Assembly: GCF_023516595.1 (NCBI RefSeq)
Contig: NZ_JAMGBG010000046.1
Location: forward strand, 62,001 to 126,000
Reading direction: 5' to 3'
Source: Streptomyces neyagawaensis
Lineage (GTDB): Bacteria; Actinomycetota; Actinomycetes; Streptomycetales; Streptomycetaceae
DNA length: 64,000 bases
The notes beneath the pieces are model-generated. The model did no database searches. It saw only the letters and a list, made by a program, of their open reading frames with translations, and was not told the origin of the DNA. This document shows, piece after piece, positions 56,465 to 64,000 of this stretch. The stretch's first letter is position 1. Each line of letters opens with the position of its first letter. The position numbers were made by a program, and so were the translations under genes.

Positions 56465-57706
56465 ATGCGCAGCTACCAAGCCCTCTTCCGCACCAGGGAG
56501 TTCACCCCTCTCTTTCTGTCCTCGGCCCTCCAGGTCGCCGGGTCCACGATCGGCGGCCTGGCCCTCGGGACATCCGTCTACGAGGCCACCGGGTCCCCGC
56601 TGCTGTCGGCGCTCAGCATGTTCGGCCCGTCCCTGGCCCAGGTGGTCGGCGCGACGACCCTGCTGTCCGCCGCCGACCGACTGCCGCCGAGGGCGACACT
56701 CACCGGCCTCGCCGCGTCGTTCGCGGTGAGCACGGCCCTGCTGGCGCTGCCCGGTCTGCCGCTGTGGGCGGTGTTCGCGGTGATCGCCGTCCAGGGGCTG
56801 ATCGCGTCGCTCGGCGGGGGAGTGCGCTGGGGCCTGCTGACCGAGATCCTGCCGAAGGACGGCTACCTGCTGGGCCGCTCGGTGTTCAACATGCTGCACG
56901 GCCTCACGCAGATCACCGGCTACGCCACCGGCGGCGCCCTGGTGGCGTTGCTGTCCCCCCGGGTGACGCTGCTGGTGTCGGCGGCCCTGTACGCGGCGGC
57001 CGCCCTGTGCACGCGCACGGGCCTGACCCGCCGCGCCCCGCGCACCACGGGCCGTCCGTCCGTCGCCGAGACCTGGCGGACCAACGCGCGCCTGTGGGCG
57101 GCCGTCCCGCGCCGGCGCCTCTATCTGGGCCTGTGGATCCCCAACGGCCTGGTCGTCGGCTGTGAGTCCCTGTTCGTGGCGTTCGCCCCCGACCGCGCGG
57201 GCCTGCTGTTCGCCTGCGCGGCGCTCGGCATGTTCACGGGTGACGTGACCGTCGGCAGACTCCTCCCGCCCCGGGTCCGCGACCGCCTCGCCACACCCCT
57301 GTTGTTGCTCCTGGCCGCCCCGTACCTCGTCCTCGCCCTCCACCCCCCGACCGCCCTGGCCGCTGCCTGCGCGACGCTCGCCTCCGTCGGCTTCGGCGCG
57401 AGCCTCGTCCAGCAGCAGCACCTGCTGGCCCTCACCCCGCCGGACCTCACGGGCCACGCCCTCGGCCTCCACTCGGCCGGCATGCTCACCTTCCAGGGCA
57501 TCAGCGCGGCCCTCGCGGGCGGAGTCGCCCAGCTGACGTCGCCGGGCACGGCGATGGCGGTGATGGCCGCGGCGTCCCTGGCGGTGACGCTGGCGCTGGC
57601 GGTCGACCGCCCCCGCCCGCCCGTGCCGGACGGAGCGGGAGCGGTCCGCCCCTCCTCGATCGGCACGAGGGGCGGGACCTCCCGGACGGGAAGGTTCCGG
57701 CGCTGA
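56465..57706 (+). CDS. MFS transporter
   Basis: 413 residues, 12 predicted membrane helices; starts 'MRSYQALFRTREFTPLFLSS' and has 'LSMFGPSLAQVVGATTLLSA', 'GGGVRWGLLTEILPKDGYLL' and 'TGDVTVGRLLPPRVRDRLAT' as cytoplasmic-loop type motifs. Similar to drug-efflux-like MFS members controlled by ArsR neighbours in Streptomyces. The substrate is unknown. The ATG at 56465 has GTCCTGCTC upstream, a weak ribosome site. Confidence 0.9.
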   Translation: MRSYQALFRTREFTPLFLSSALQVAGSTIGGLALGTSVYEATGSPLLSALSMFGPSLAQVVGATTLLSAADRLPPRATLTGLAASFAVSTALLALPGLPLWAVFAVIAVQGLIASLGGGVRWGLLTEILPKDGYLLGRSVFNMLHGLTQITGYATGGALVALLSPRVTLLVSAALYAAAALCTRTGLTRRAPRTTGRPSVAETWRTNARLWAAVPRRRLYLGLWIPNGLVVGCESLFVAFAPDRAGLLFACAALGMFTGDVTVGRLLPPRVRDRLATPLLLLLAAPYLVLALHPPTALAAACATLASVGFGASLVQQQHLLALTPPDLTGHALGLHSAGMLTFQGISAALAGGVAQLTSPGTAMAVMAAASLAVTLALAVDRPRPPVPDGAGAVRPSSIGTRGGTSRTGRFRR

Positions 57707-57981
57707 GCGCGCCTCGGCGTTCATGATGTGCGCGCGCCGGGCGCGGCCGGCCGGGACGCGGGAACTTCGCCCCGAAAGCCTGTACCGCCACACGTTTCGC
57801 CGTTGATGGGCGCCCGTAGCCGCTACGGTGCGCGCTGTCGCGCGGCGGCCGTATTGTTCCGCGATTCCCCGATGGCGTGGCGGGACGGGGAGCGCGCGCC
57901 CCATGCTGACGTCCGGCTCCCCGTTGACGCGCCGGCACCGCGGAGGGGGCCCTCTCGGACGTACATGTGGGGAAGGTTTCG

Positions 57982-58245
57982 ATGTCCAGAAGGCAAGTCT
58001 TATCCGTCGCCGTCCTGGTGACGGTCCTCGGCTGGAGCGTCGTGCTGGTCGCCGTCGGCCAGCCGGCCGCGGCCGCCGCCGTCGTCCCCACGCTCGTGCT
58101 GAGCGCGGAACAGGTCGTCACCGCGATGACGGGCGGAACGGGCCCGGTGGCGGGCGGACGACCCGGCCCGGTGGCGGGCGGACGACCCGGTCCGGTGACG
58201 GCCGGCCGCGGCCCCGTCGCGGCCGACGAGGAGCGCCTCGGGTGA
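57982..58245 (+). CDS. Small membrane or exported protein; TTA at codon 7
   Basis: 87 residues from the ATG at 57982 (GGGGAAGG 5 bases upstream). One hydrophobic segment ('VLSVAVLVTVLGWSVVLVAV') after 'MSRRQ', then an Ala-rich helix and a tandem repeat 'GPVAGGRPGPVAGGRPGPV'. Codon 7 (58000-58002) is TTA, so its translation and that of the coupled genes probably needs the bldA tRNA. Its TGA overlaps the GTG of the sigma-factor gene. Might be a membrane anchor or anti-sigma partner; not recognised. Confidence 0.75.
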   Translation: MSRRQVLSVAVLVTVLGWSVVLVAVGQPAAAAAVVPTLVLSAEQVVTAMTGGTGPVAGGRPGPVAGGRPGPVTAGRGPVAADEERLG

Positions 58246-59195
58246 CCCCGTCCCTGTCGCGGCGGCCCGGAGGGGGACCGCCGGCGGGCAAGCCCGGCCG
58301 GAAACTCGGGCCGATAGCCGACGGCGTGGGCGCCGCCCATCGCGCCTGGCTGGAGCCCCTGCGCCACCGGTTCCTGGCCAGCGGACTGACGATCAGCGAG
58401 CTGAGCTGCCGGTCCGGCTGGGCCAAGTCGAAGATCTCCGAACTGTTGCGCGGCACGGGCCGCTACCCCCGCTGGGAGATCACCTACGGCCTGTTGGACG
58501 TCCTCGACGTACCGAGCTGGCCGATGCGCCGGCTCTGGATGGCCGCCGCGCTGGAGGCGGAGAAGAAGCCCGACTGGATAGACGGCTGCATCCAGAACCG
58601 CCCCCAGCCGCCCGGACGGGCCACCGTGTCGACCGGACCCGCCGTACCCCCGTTGGAGCACCAGGCGTTCACCGAACTCAACCGCTCCGCCTACCTCGCC
58701 TACGCCCGGCTGTTCCTCGGCGAGGACGAGGCGCGGGAGGTCGTCGCGGAGACGTTCGACGTGCTGTGGTTCCGCTGGGACGAGGCGCTGGCCAGCTCCG
58801 ATGTGGTGCCGTTCGCCTGGTCCGTGCTGCGCCGCGGCGTGATGGCCCGCGCCCGCCACGTCGACGGTTGCCCGGAACTGGCCCGCACCGCGTTCGACAC
58901 GGTCGCCCTGAGCGTGATCTCCACGCCGGAGGCGCGGTTCGCGCAGATCGAGGAGTCGATGACCCTCTTCAAGGCGATCAGCCGCCTGCCCGCCCACCAG
59001 CTGGACGTCATGACGCTCACGTATCTGCGCGGCATGGACCACGCCGCCGTCGCCGACGTCCTGGGCGTGCCCATCGCCTCCGTCCACACGGCCGACCGCT
59101 ACGCCCGCAAGACCCTCACCGCGGCGCTCCGCCTCCAGCAGCGGCACGGACACGACCCGGAGCCCCAGAACCACCCGGGAGAGATCCCCGAATGA
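58242..59195 (+). CDS. Sigma-70/ECF-like factor with N-terminal helix-turn-helix
   Basis: 317 residues. Residues about 35-90 look like an XRE-type HTH ('SELSCRSGWAKSKISELLRG', 'TGRYPRWEITYGLLDVL'). A sigma region-2-like part follows ('SAYLAYARLFLGEDEAREVV', 'AETFDVLWFRWDEALA'), then region 4 ('ISRLPAHQLDVMTLTYLRG', 'VADVLGVPIASVHTADRYA'). The combination of an HTH with an ECF-like sigma factor is unusual. GTG start inside a GTGA overlap, and the stop overlaps the next ATG (ATGA), so the three genes 57982-60028 are tightly coupled. It may be regulated through the TTA codon of the first gene. Confidence 0.85.
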   Translation: MTPSLSRRPGGGPPAGKPGRKLGPIADGVGAAHRAWLEPLRHRFLASGLTISELSCRSGWAKSKISELLRGTGRYPRWEITYGLLDVLDVPSWPMRRLWMAAALEAEKKPDWIDGCIQNRPQPPGRATVSTGPAVPPLEHQAFTELNRSAYLAYARLFLGEDEAREVVAETFDVLWFRWDEALASSDVVPFAWSVLRRGVMARARHVDGCPELARTAFDTVALSVISTPEARFAQIEESMTLFKAISRLPAHQLDVMTLTYLRGMDHAAVADVLGVPIASVHTADRYARKTLTAALRLQQRHGHDPEPQNHPGEIPE

Positions 59196-60028
59196 TCCCC
59201 ACGCCGATGACCCCGATGCCCCCGCCGACCCCGCTGGACGACCTCCTCGCCCGGGCCCGCCTCCTCGAGACGCCGGTGATACCGCACGACATAGTGCCCG
59301 GCGCGCCCGGTCAGGACCCGCTTGTCGGCGGCGCCGCCCGCCAGCACGACCGCACCCGCACGATGGCCGCCCGCGACCTGCGCACCCTGTGCGAGACGGT
59401 CCTCGCCCACACCACCTCCGACTCCCTCCAGGCGTTCGTCACCGAACATCTGCCCGAGCCGCCGGGCGCCCGCGTCCTCGGCTGCGTCCTCCAGCTCGCC
59501 GACGCGGCGGACAGCGCCCGCTCCTGGTGGCAGTACGCGGCCGGCGCCGGCGACGACCTCGCCTCGTACTGCCTCTACCTCCAGCACCTGGTGCTCGGCG
59601 ACGCGGAGGCGGCGGCGTGGTGGCGCGAACAGACCAACATCGGCACGCGCCCCTCGCCGGAACCCCTCACGGCGGTCCCCGACGCCGGTGTTCCCACCGC
59701 GTACGACGCGAGCTTCCCCACGGTGCTGCGGGCTTTGACCCACCTGGACCGCACGGCCCTGCCCCGCACGGAACTCGCCGACGCGGTCATGCACTACGTC
59801 CCCGGAGCGGTGACGCTCGGCTACGTCGACAACCCCGACTTCGAACTCCCCCTGCCACGACCCGACTTCGCCGAACACATGACGATCCTCCTGGCGGCGA
59901 CCACGGCAACGACCACGTGGACCGGCCCCCCGGCCTCCCACGCGCAACCGCGACTGCCGCGACGGGGGGCGGCCGGGGGAAGGGCAAGGAAGGGGAACAC
60001 CGACCCCGCCCCCGGTTCCCGGCACTAA
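59192..60028 (+). CDS. Protein of unknown function coupled to the sigma-like factor
   Basis: 278 residues from the ATG at 59192. A Pro-rich start ('MIPTPMTPMPPPTPLDDLLA') and a helical core ('ARDLRTLCETVLAHTTSDSL', 'GARVLGCVLQLADAADSARS', 'WWQYAAGAGDDLASYCLYL') that resembles tail proteins in Streptomyces sigma-factor operons. The C-terminus is Thr/Ala and Arg-rich. No known domain recognised. A partner or anti-sigma role is plausible from position only. Stops 49 bases before the TIR gene. Confidence 0.8.
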   Translation: MIPTPMTPMPPPTPLDDLLARARLLETPVIPHDIVPGAPGQDPLVGGAARQHDRTRTMAARDLRTLCETVLAHTTSDSLQAFVTEHLPEPPGARVLGCVLQLADAADSARSWWQYAAGAGDDLASYCLYLQHLVLGDAEAAAWWREQTNIGTRPSPEPLTAVPDAGVPTAYDASFPTVLRALTHLDRTALPRTELADAVMHYVPGAVTLGYVDNPDFELPLPRPDFAEHMTILLAATTATTTWTGPPASHAQPRLPRRGAAGGRARKGNTDPAPGSRH

Positions 60029-60077
60029 CCTGGAACACCTTTCCGGGGGTTGGGCCGCGGAGACGAGGGGGAGCGAA

Positions 60078-63000
60078 GTGGATCGGGGGGCCATGTCGGA
60101 ACACGGGGTTTCGTCCCATGAGGGTGTGTGGCTCAGCCGGTTAGTGGGTAGGGCGCCGCTCAAGGACTGTGGTCTGTATGTCGCATGGTCACCCGACGGA
60201 AGCCGGATCGCGGTGCCTGCTGACCACGGTCGCGTCCGGATCGTCGATGTCGACCGTGACGCGGACGTGACTGTCCTTCGCGCACGCGGCAACAGGGGAT
60301 ACGTCAACCGGGTCAGCTGGTCACCGGACGGCTCACGCCTCGCCGCCGCGTGCGGGCTACACGGCGTCCGGGTGTGGGACATCGACAGGCCCTCTCAGTC
60401 CTGGCGGGGAATGGCTCACACGCGATGGGTCGGTCAAGTCGCATGGTCGCACTCGGCCGATCTGTTCGCGTCCGGTGCGCAGGACGGGACGGTCAGGTTC
60501 TGGGATGGTAGGGACGGAAAGCCGGTTGCCACCCTCGATGAGCACGGCGACTACGTGAACGGCCTCGCATGGTCGCCGGATGACACCTGGCTGGCGTCAG
60601 GTTCGGCCGACGGGGACGTGCACATCCGGGAGTTCCCGATGACCACTCTGGCCTCCCGCTTGTACCCGTTTGACGACATCGTGACCTGCGTCGCGTCGTC
60701 GGCGGACGGCCACACCCTCGTCGTCGGCACGAGCAAGGGGAAAGTCAGTTGCGTGGACGTCCGTTCGGGGGACTTCGGACGCCACGTCGTTCTGGAGGGG
60801 CACACCGACAGCATCTCCGACGTCACGTTCTCCGCGGACGGGAAGCTCCTGGGATCAGCCTCCCGTGACCGCACGATCAGATTGTGGCGCACCGACGACT
60901 GGTCGACGGTCGCGGTGTTGAAGCTGCCCTATGACGATGCCGAGGATGCTTACGAGGACGCCAGTCTCGACCGCAGCATCCGCGGCCACTCCCAACTCCC
61001 TGGATTCGACAACCACCCCTACTACGAGAACATCTTTGAGCACGACATCGACATCATGGGCGGCGGCTTGCACGACCGCGAACGCACGATGTCGACCTTC
61101 GCCTTCCACCCCACCCTCCCCCGCCTGGCCGTCTGGAACAACTACGCCGGCCTCTCCCTCTGGGACTACGACCTCGACCAGCTCCTCGGGCATCAGGACG
61201 TCGGTGAGTCCGTGCGGTACATGACCGCCAAGGTCGTCCTCGTGGGGGACTCGGGGGTCGGCAAGACGGGGCTCGGATGGCGGCTCGCGCACGACGAGTT
61301 CAAGGAGCACGCCTCCACGCACGGCCAGCAGTTCTGGCTCATCGACGACGTACGCACCCAGCGCGCCGACGGCACGGACTGCGAGGCCGTCCTCTGGGAT
61401 CTCGCAGGCCAGCACGTCTACCGCCCCGTGCACGCGATATTCCTGGACAACGTCGACCTCGCCCTCGTGCTGTTCGACCCGACGAACCGTCAGGAGCCGT
61501 TGAAAGGCGTCCAGTTCTGGCTGCAACAGCTGTCCGGGAGAAGGGCGCTGCCCCCGACCGTGCTGGTCGGGGCGCGCGTCGACCGGGGCGCCCCCGTGGT
61601 GTCGCAGGCGGAGCTGGACCAGTACTGCCAGGCACAGGGCATCACCGGCGGCTACGTCAGCACCAGCGCGGCGACCGGCACCGGCGTCGGCGCGCTGATG
61701 GAGCTGCTGCGCGAGCAGATCCAGTGGGAGCGGATGACCACCACGGTCACGACTCTCACCTTCAAGCGGATCAAGGAGTTCGTGCTCGCGCTGAAGGAAC
61801 GGCCGGACCGCCGCGGCGTCCTCGTGGCGCCCACCGATCTGCGGCGGCAACTGCTGGAGTCGGACCCCGAGTGGCGGTTCACCGACGCCGAGATGATGAC
61901 GGCGGTCGGGCACCTGGAGAACCACGGCTATGTCTCGGTGCTGCGGACCTCCTCCGGCGCGCAGACCGTCCTGCTGGCCCCGGAGCTGCTGGTCGACCTC
62001 GCCTCGTCCGTCTTCCTCCAGGCCGACAAGCATCCGCAGGAACTGGGCGCGCTCAGCGAGTCCACGCTGCTCGGCGGCGACTACCCCCTCCCCGAGGTCG
62101 ACACCCTGGACCCGGCGGAGCAGCAGGTGCTGCTGGACGCCGCCGTCGTGCGGTTCCTGGAGCACAACCTGTGCTTCCGTGACACGCTCGGCGCGGAGAC
62201 CCTGCTGATCTTCCCCGGTCTGATCAAGCAGAAGCGCCCGCTGTTCGACGCGATCGAGACGGTCGACGACGTGTCGTACGTGGTCCGCGGCCAGGTCGAG
62301 AACGTCTACCCCGCGCTGGTGGTGCTGCTCGGCCACACCCAGACGTTCAACCGCGTCAACTACTGGCAGAGCCAAGCCCAGTTCGACATGGGCAGCGGGC
62401 AGATCTGCGGCTTCCGGCTCTTCCAGGAGCGCGAGGGCGAGATCGAACTCGTCCTGCACTACAGCGCGGCGGTGCCGCCCTACGGCCGCCGTATGTTCCA
62501 GGGGCTGTTCGAGCGGTTCCTGTACCAGCGCGAGGTGACGGTGACCGTCTTCCCGCCGGTGTCCTGCGCCAACGGGCACCGGCAGGAGCGCTCGGCGGTG
62601 ATGGGCTCCCTGCGCGACGGTGTGCGGGTCATGTTCTGCTTCCGCTGCGGCGACCGCATCGACCTCCCCGACAGCGAGCAGCCGGTCGCGCTCGGCGCCG
62701 AGGACACCCGGCTCGTCGAACGGGACGAGGCGGCGGCCCGGCTGCGCAGCACGTACGAGTCGCAGCTCGTGCGGGTGAAGAGCTTCCGAAGCGACCGAAC
62801 GGTGCCCCGCTGCTACCTCAGCCGGCAGCCCGCCGACGCCGCCTGGGCGTCCCGGCTCGCCCGCGACCTGCGTGAGGCCGGGGTGCTCATCGTGGACGAC
62901 CCGGCCGACGTACGCGACGACGACGTCGTCCTGGTCGTGGTGACCCCCGACCACCTGCGGGTCCTGACCCGCCCCGAGGGCGCGGCGGCCGTCGACGCGG

Positions 63001-63845
63001 AACTGATCCGCGCCCGGCGCGGCGCCGGCGCATGGCCGCGGGTGATCCCGCTGCTGCGGGCCGGCACCGCCGACAGCCTCCAGCCCGTCGAACTCCTGCG
63101 GGGGCTCGCGCCCGGCAGGTTCCAGGACGACACCCGCCATGTCGTCGGCCTGTTCGACCTGGTGCTGACGCTGTACGCCATCCCCTTCACCCATCCGGCC
63201 TTCCAGCCGCTGCGCGGGACGCTGCGGCACGAGTGGGAACGACACAAGCGTGAGGAGCGTGCAGTGGTGGTGCGGCCGACGGCCCCGTCCGACACGGAGG
63301 TCTACCTGTCGTATTCCTGGAGCAAGGCGAGCAACGCGCTCGCCGACGAACTGGACGAGGCGTTCCAGGCCAGGGGCGTCACCGTGGTGCGCGACCGGCG
63401 GGACATCGGCTACAAGGCGTCCATCAAGGACTTCATGGCCCGCCTCGGGCAGGGCAAGTGCGTGGTCCTGGTGATCGGCGACGCCTATCTGAAGTCGCAG
63501 AACTGCCTGTTCGAGCTGCTGGAGACCGCCCGGCACGGCGAGTTCGCCGACCGGGTGTTCCCCGTGGTGCTCCCCGACGCCCGTATCTACCGGCCGCAGG
63601 ACCGCATCGGCTACGTCCGGTACTGGGAGGAGCAGATCAACGAGCTGGACGAGGCCATGCGGAGCGTCTCGGCCGCCAACCTCCAGGGCTTCCGGGAGGA
63701 CATCGACCTCTACACGGAGATCCGCGCCCAGCTGCCCCGGCTGGCGGACATCCTGCGCGACATGAACACCCTGTCGCCCGAACTGCACCGTGCCTCGGAG
63801 TTCTCGGAGATCTTCGAGGCGGTGATGACCCGCCTGTCCTCCTGA
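60078..63845 (+). CDS. WD40-Ras-like GTPase (Roc/COR type)-TIR protein; candidate immune sensor
   Basis: 1255 residues from the GTG at 60078 (GGGGGAG upstream; ATG 60093 is an alternative). WD40 propeller with seven blades at about 28-375 ('VSWSPDGSRLAAACG', 'VTFSADGKLLGSASRDRTIR'). Small GTPase: P-loop 'VGDSGVGKTG' (389-398), G3 'DLAGQ' (441-445), then 'VLVGARVDRG' (about 494-503). A COR-like middle part (about 520-820) leads to a zinc ribbon (Cys830, Cys854, Cys857, 'CANGH', 'CFRCG'). Residues 912-1030 ('RCYLSRQPADAAWASRLARD') look like a degenerate TIR fold, and 1074-1225 is a full TIR domain ('VYLSYSWSKASNALADELDE', 'VLVIGDAYLKSQNCLFELLE') with the candidate NADase Glu1146. The likely role is sensing by the propeller and GTPase and NAD cleavage or signalling by TIR. 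TTA at codon 22. Confidence 0.93.
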   Translation: MDRGAMSEHGVSSHEGVWLSRLVGRAPLKDCGLYVAWSPDGSRIAVPADHGRVRIVDVDRDADVTVLRARGNRGYVNRVSWSPDGSRLAAACGLHGVRVWDIDRPSQSWRGMAHTRWVGQVAWSHSADLFASGAQDGTVRFWDGRDGKPVATLDEHGDYVNGLAWSPDDTWLASGSADGDVHIREFPMTTLASRLYPFDDIVTCVASSADGHTLVVGTSKGKVSCVDVRSGDFGRHVVLEGHTDSISDVTFSADGKLLGSASRDRTIRLWRTDDWSTVAVLKLPYDDAEDAYEDASLDRSIRGHSQLPGFDNHPYYENIFEHDIDIMGGGLHDRERTMSTFAFHPTLPRLAVWNNYAGLSLWDYDLDQLLGHQDVGESVRYMTAKVVLVGDSGVGKTGLGWRLAHDEFKEHASTHGQQFWLIDDVRTQRADGTDCEAVLWDLAGQHVYRPVHAIFLDNVDLALVLFDPTNRQEPLKGVQFWLQQLSGRRALPPTVLVGARVDRGAPVVSQAELDQYCQAQGITGGYVSTSAATGTGVGALMELLREQIQWERMTTTVTTLTFKRIKEFVLALKERPDRRGVLVAPTDLRRQLLESDPEWRFTDAEMMTAVGHLENHGYVSVLRTSSGAQTVLLAPELLVDLASSVFLQADKHPQELGALSESTLLGGDYPLPEVDTLDPAEQQVLLDAAVVRFLEHNLCFRDTLGAETLLIFPGLIKQKRPLFDAIETVDDVSYVVRGQVENVYPALVVLLGHTQTFNRVNYWQSQAQFDMGSGQICGFRLFQEREGEIELVLHYSAAVPPYGRRMFQGLFERFLYQREVTVTVFPPVSCANGHRQERSAVMGSLRDGVRVMFCFRCGDRIDLPDSEQPVALGAEDTRLVERDEAAARLRSTYESQLVRVKSFRSDRTVPRCYLSRQPADAAWASRLARDLREAGVLIVDDPADVRDDDVVLVVVTPDHLRVLTRPEGAAAVDAELIRARRGAGAWPRVIPLLRAGTADSLQPVELLRGLAPGRFQDDTRHVVGLFDLVLTLYAIPFTHPAFQPLRGTLRHEWERHKREERAVVVRPTAPSDTEVYLSYSWSKASNALADELDEAFQARGVTVVRDRRDIGYKASIKDFMARLGQGKCVVLVIGDAYLKSQNCLFELLETARHGEFADRVFPVVLPDARIYRPQDRIGYVRYWEEQINELDEAMRSVSAANLQGFREDIDLYTEIRAQLPRLADILRDMNTLSPELHRASEFSEIFEAVMTRLSS

Positions 63846-63866
63846 GAGCCGGAAGCGGGGGCCGGG

Positions 63867-63900
63867 CCCGGCCGATCCGGGAGGTGGGCGTCCGGCCGGG
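63867..63900. terminator. Hairpin between convergent genes
   Basis: CCCGGCC (63867-63873) pairs with GGCCGGG (63894-63900); follows the TIR gene stop by 21 bases. Confidence 0.5.
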
Positions 63901-63903
63901 CTG

Positions 63904-64000
63904 TCAGGACTGGTACGGCTGCTGCTGGCTCTGCCCCTGGTGGTGGCCGCTGGGGCCGCCCGCGACCTGCGCCTGGAGCTGTTCCGCCTGCTCGGCGGTC
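63904..64000 (-). CDS. C-terminus of an unidentified protein, cut by the window end
   Basis: The minus frame from the window edge to the TGA at 63904-63906 encodes a Gln-rich tail of 31 residues ('AEQAEQLQAQVAGGPSGHHQ' and 'GQSQQQPYQS'). Codon usage is gene-like. The family cannot be told from this piece. Confidence 0.5.
   Translation of the reverse strand, partial: TAEQAEQLQAQVAGGPSGHHQGQSQQQPYQS

Noticed and set aside
60855..63788. 977-codon open frame antisense to the TIR gene
   Set aside because: The plus strand encodes WD40, GTPase and TIR motifs; the antisense frame has none.
1..64000. tRNA or rRNA genes
   Set aside because: I saw no cloverleaf-like sequence or rRNA signature while reading; a covariance-model scan would settle it.

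Overview
The window is chromosomal DNA of a Streptomyces or close relative. It is very GC-rich with third-position G/C codons, GTG starts are frequent, and stop/start overlaps (GTGA, ATGA) are common. The families are typical of the genus: AfsR-like SARP regulator, DUF397/HTH pairs, FbiC, DUF574 methyltransferase, streptogrisin-type protease. Only three of the genes I annotate contain a TTA leucine codon in frame, which in Streptomyces usually signals bldA-dependent translation.

Layout. 1-7.0 kb: the end of an acyl-CoA synthetase, a tiny repeat protein next to an AfsR-type regulator, and a two-gene catabolic operon (amidohydrolase plus flavin/F420 oxidoreductase). 7.1-12.0 kb: an island of secreted proteins (serine protease, SGNH esterase, two paralogous secreted proteins with a possible aerolysin-like pattern) around an orphan LuxR regulator with a TTA codon. 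12.1-17.5 kb: more of the catabolic set (SDR; luciferase-like oxidoreductase, D-aminoacylase-like amidohydrolase, aldehyde dehydrogenase). 17.6-26.7 kb: ordinary small enzymes and a broken virginiamycin-lyase-like gene. 26.7-31.6 kb: a scar with a recombinase fragment and a broken secreted protein, then a lipoprotein with a two-component system. 31.9-34.4 kb: fbiC, which makes the F420 chromophore precursor used by several oxidoreductases nearby. 35-38.1 kb: an FG-GAP protein and a lone TnpB. 38.2-47.8 kb: a variant ADP-ribosylglycohydrolase, GNAT, kinase-like and methyltransferase genes, a sodium symporter, a divergent SDR/EthD-like pair, an HTH/DUF397 pair and a GPP34 protein. 48-57.7 kb: an unusual D-Ala-D-Ala carboxypeptidase, a large membrane protein, MerR and ArsR regulators, glutathione peroxidase, an array of hairpin repeats and an MFS pump. 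58-63.8 kb: a coupled three-gene sigma-factor operon, then a 1255-residue WD40-GTPase-TIR protein.

How it works together. Four perfect copies of CTGACGnnnCGTCAG, plus one degenerate copy, sit just upstream of the amidohydrolase operon, the SDR gene, the luciferase-like/ALDH operon and the divergent SDR/EthD-like pair about 31 kb away. They probably mark one dispersed catabolic regulon controlled by a repressor that is not in the window. A different 22-base motif lies upstream of both secreted-protein operons and suggests a local regulon around the LuxR gene. The strongest candidate for an undescribed system is the WD40-Ras-like GTPase-TIR protein. It resembles an NLR/Roco-type immune sensor with a TIR effector. 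It and the first gene of the sigma operon before it both carry a TTA codon close to the start. All function calls rest on reading sequence and motifs; no database search was run.
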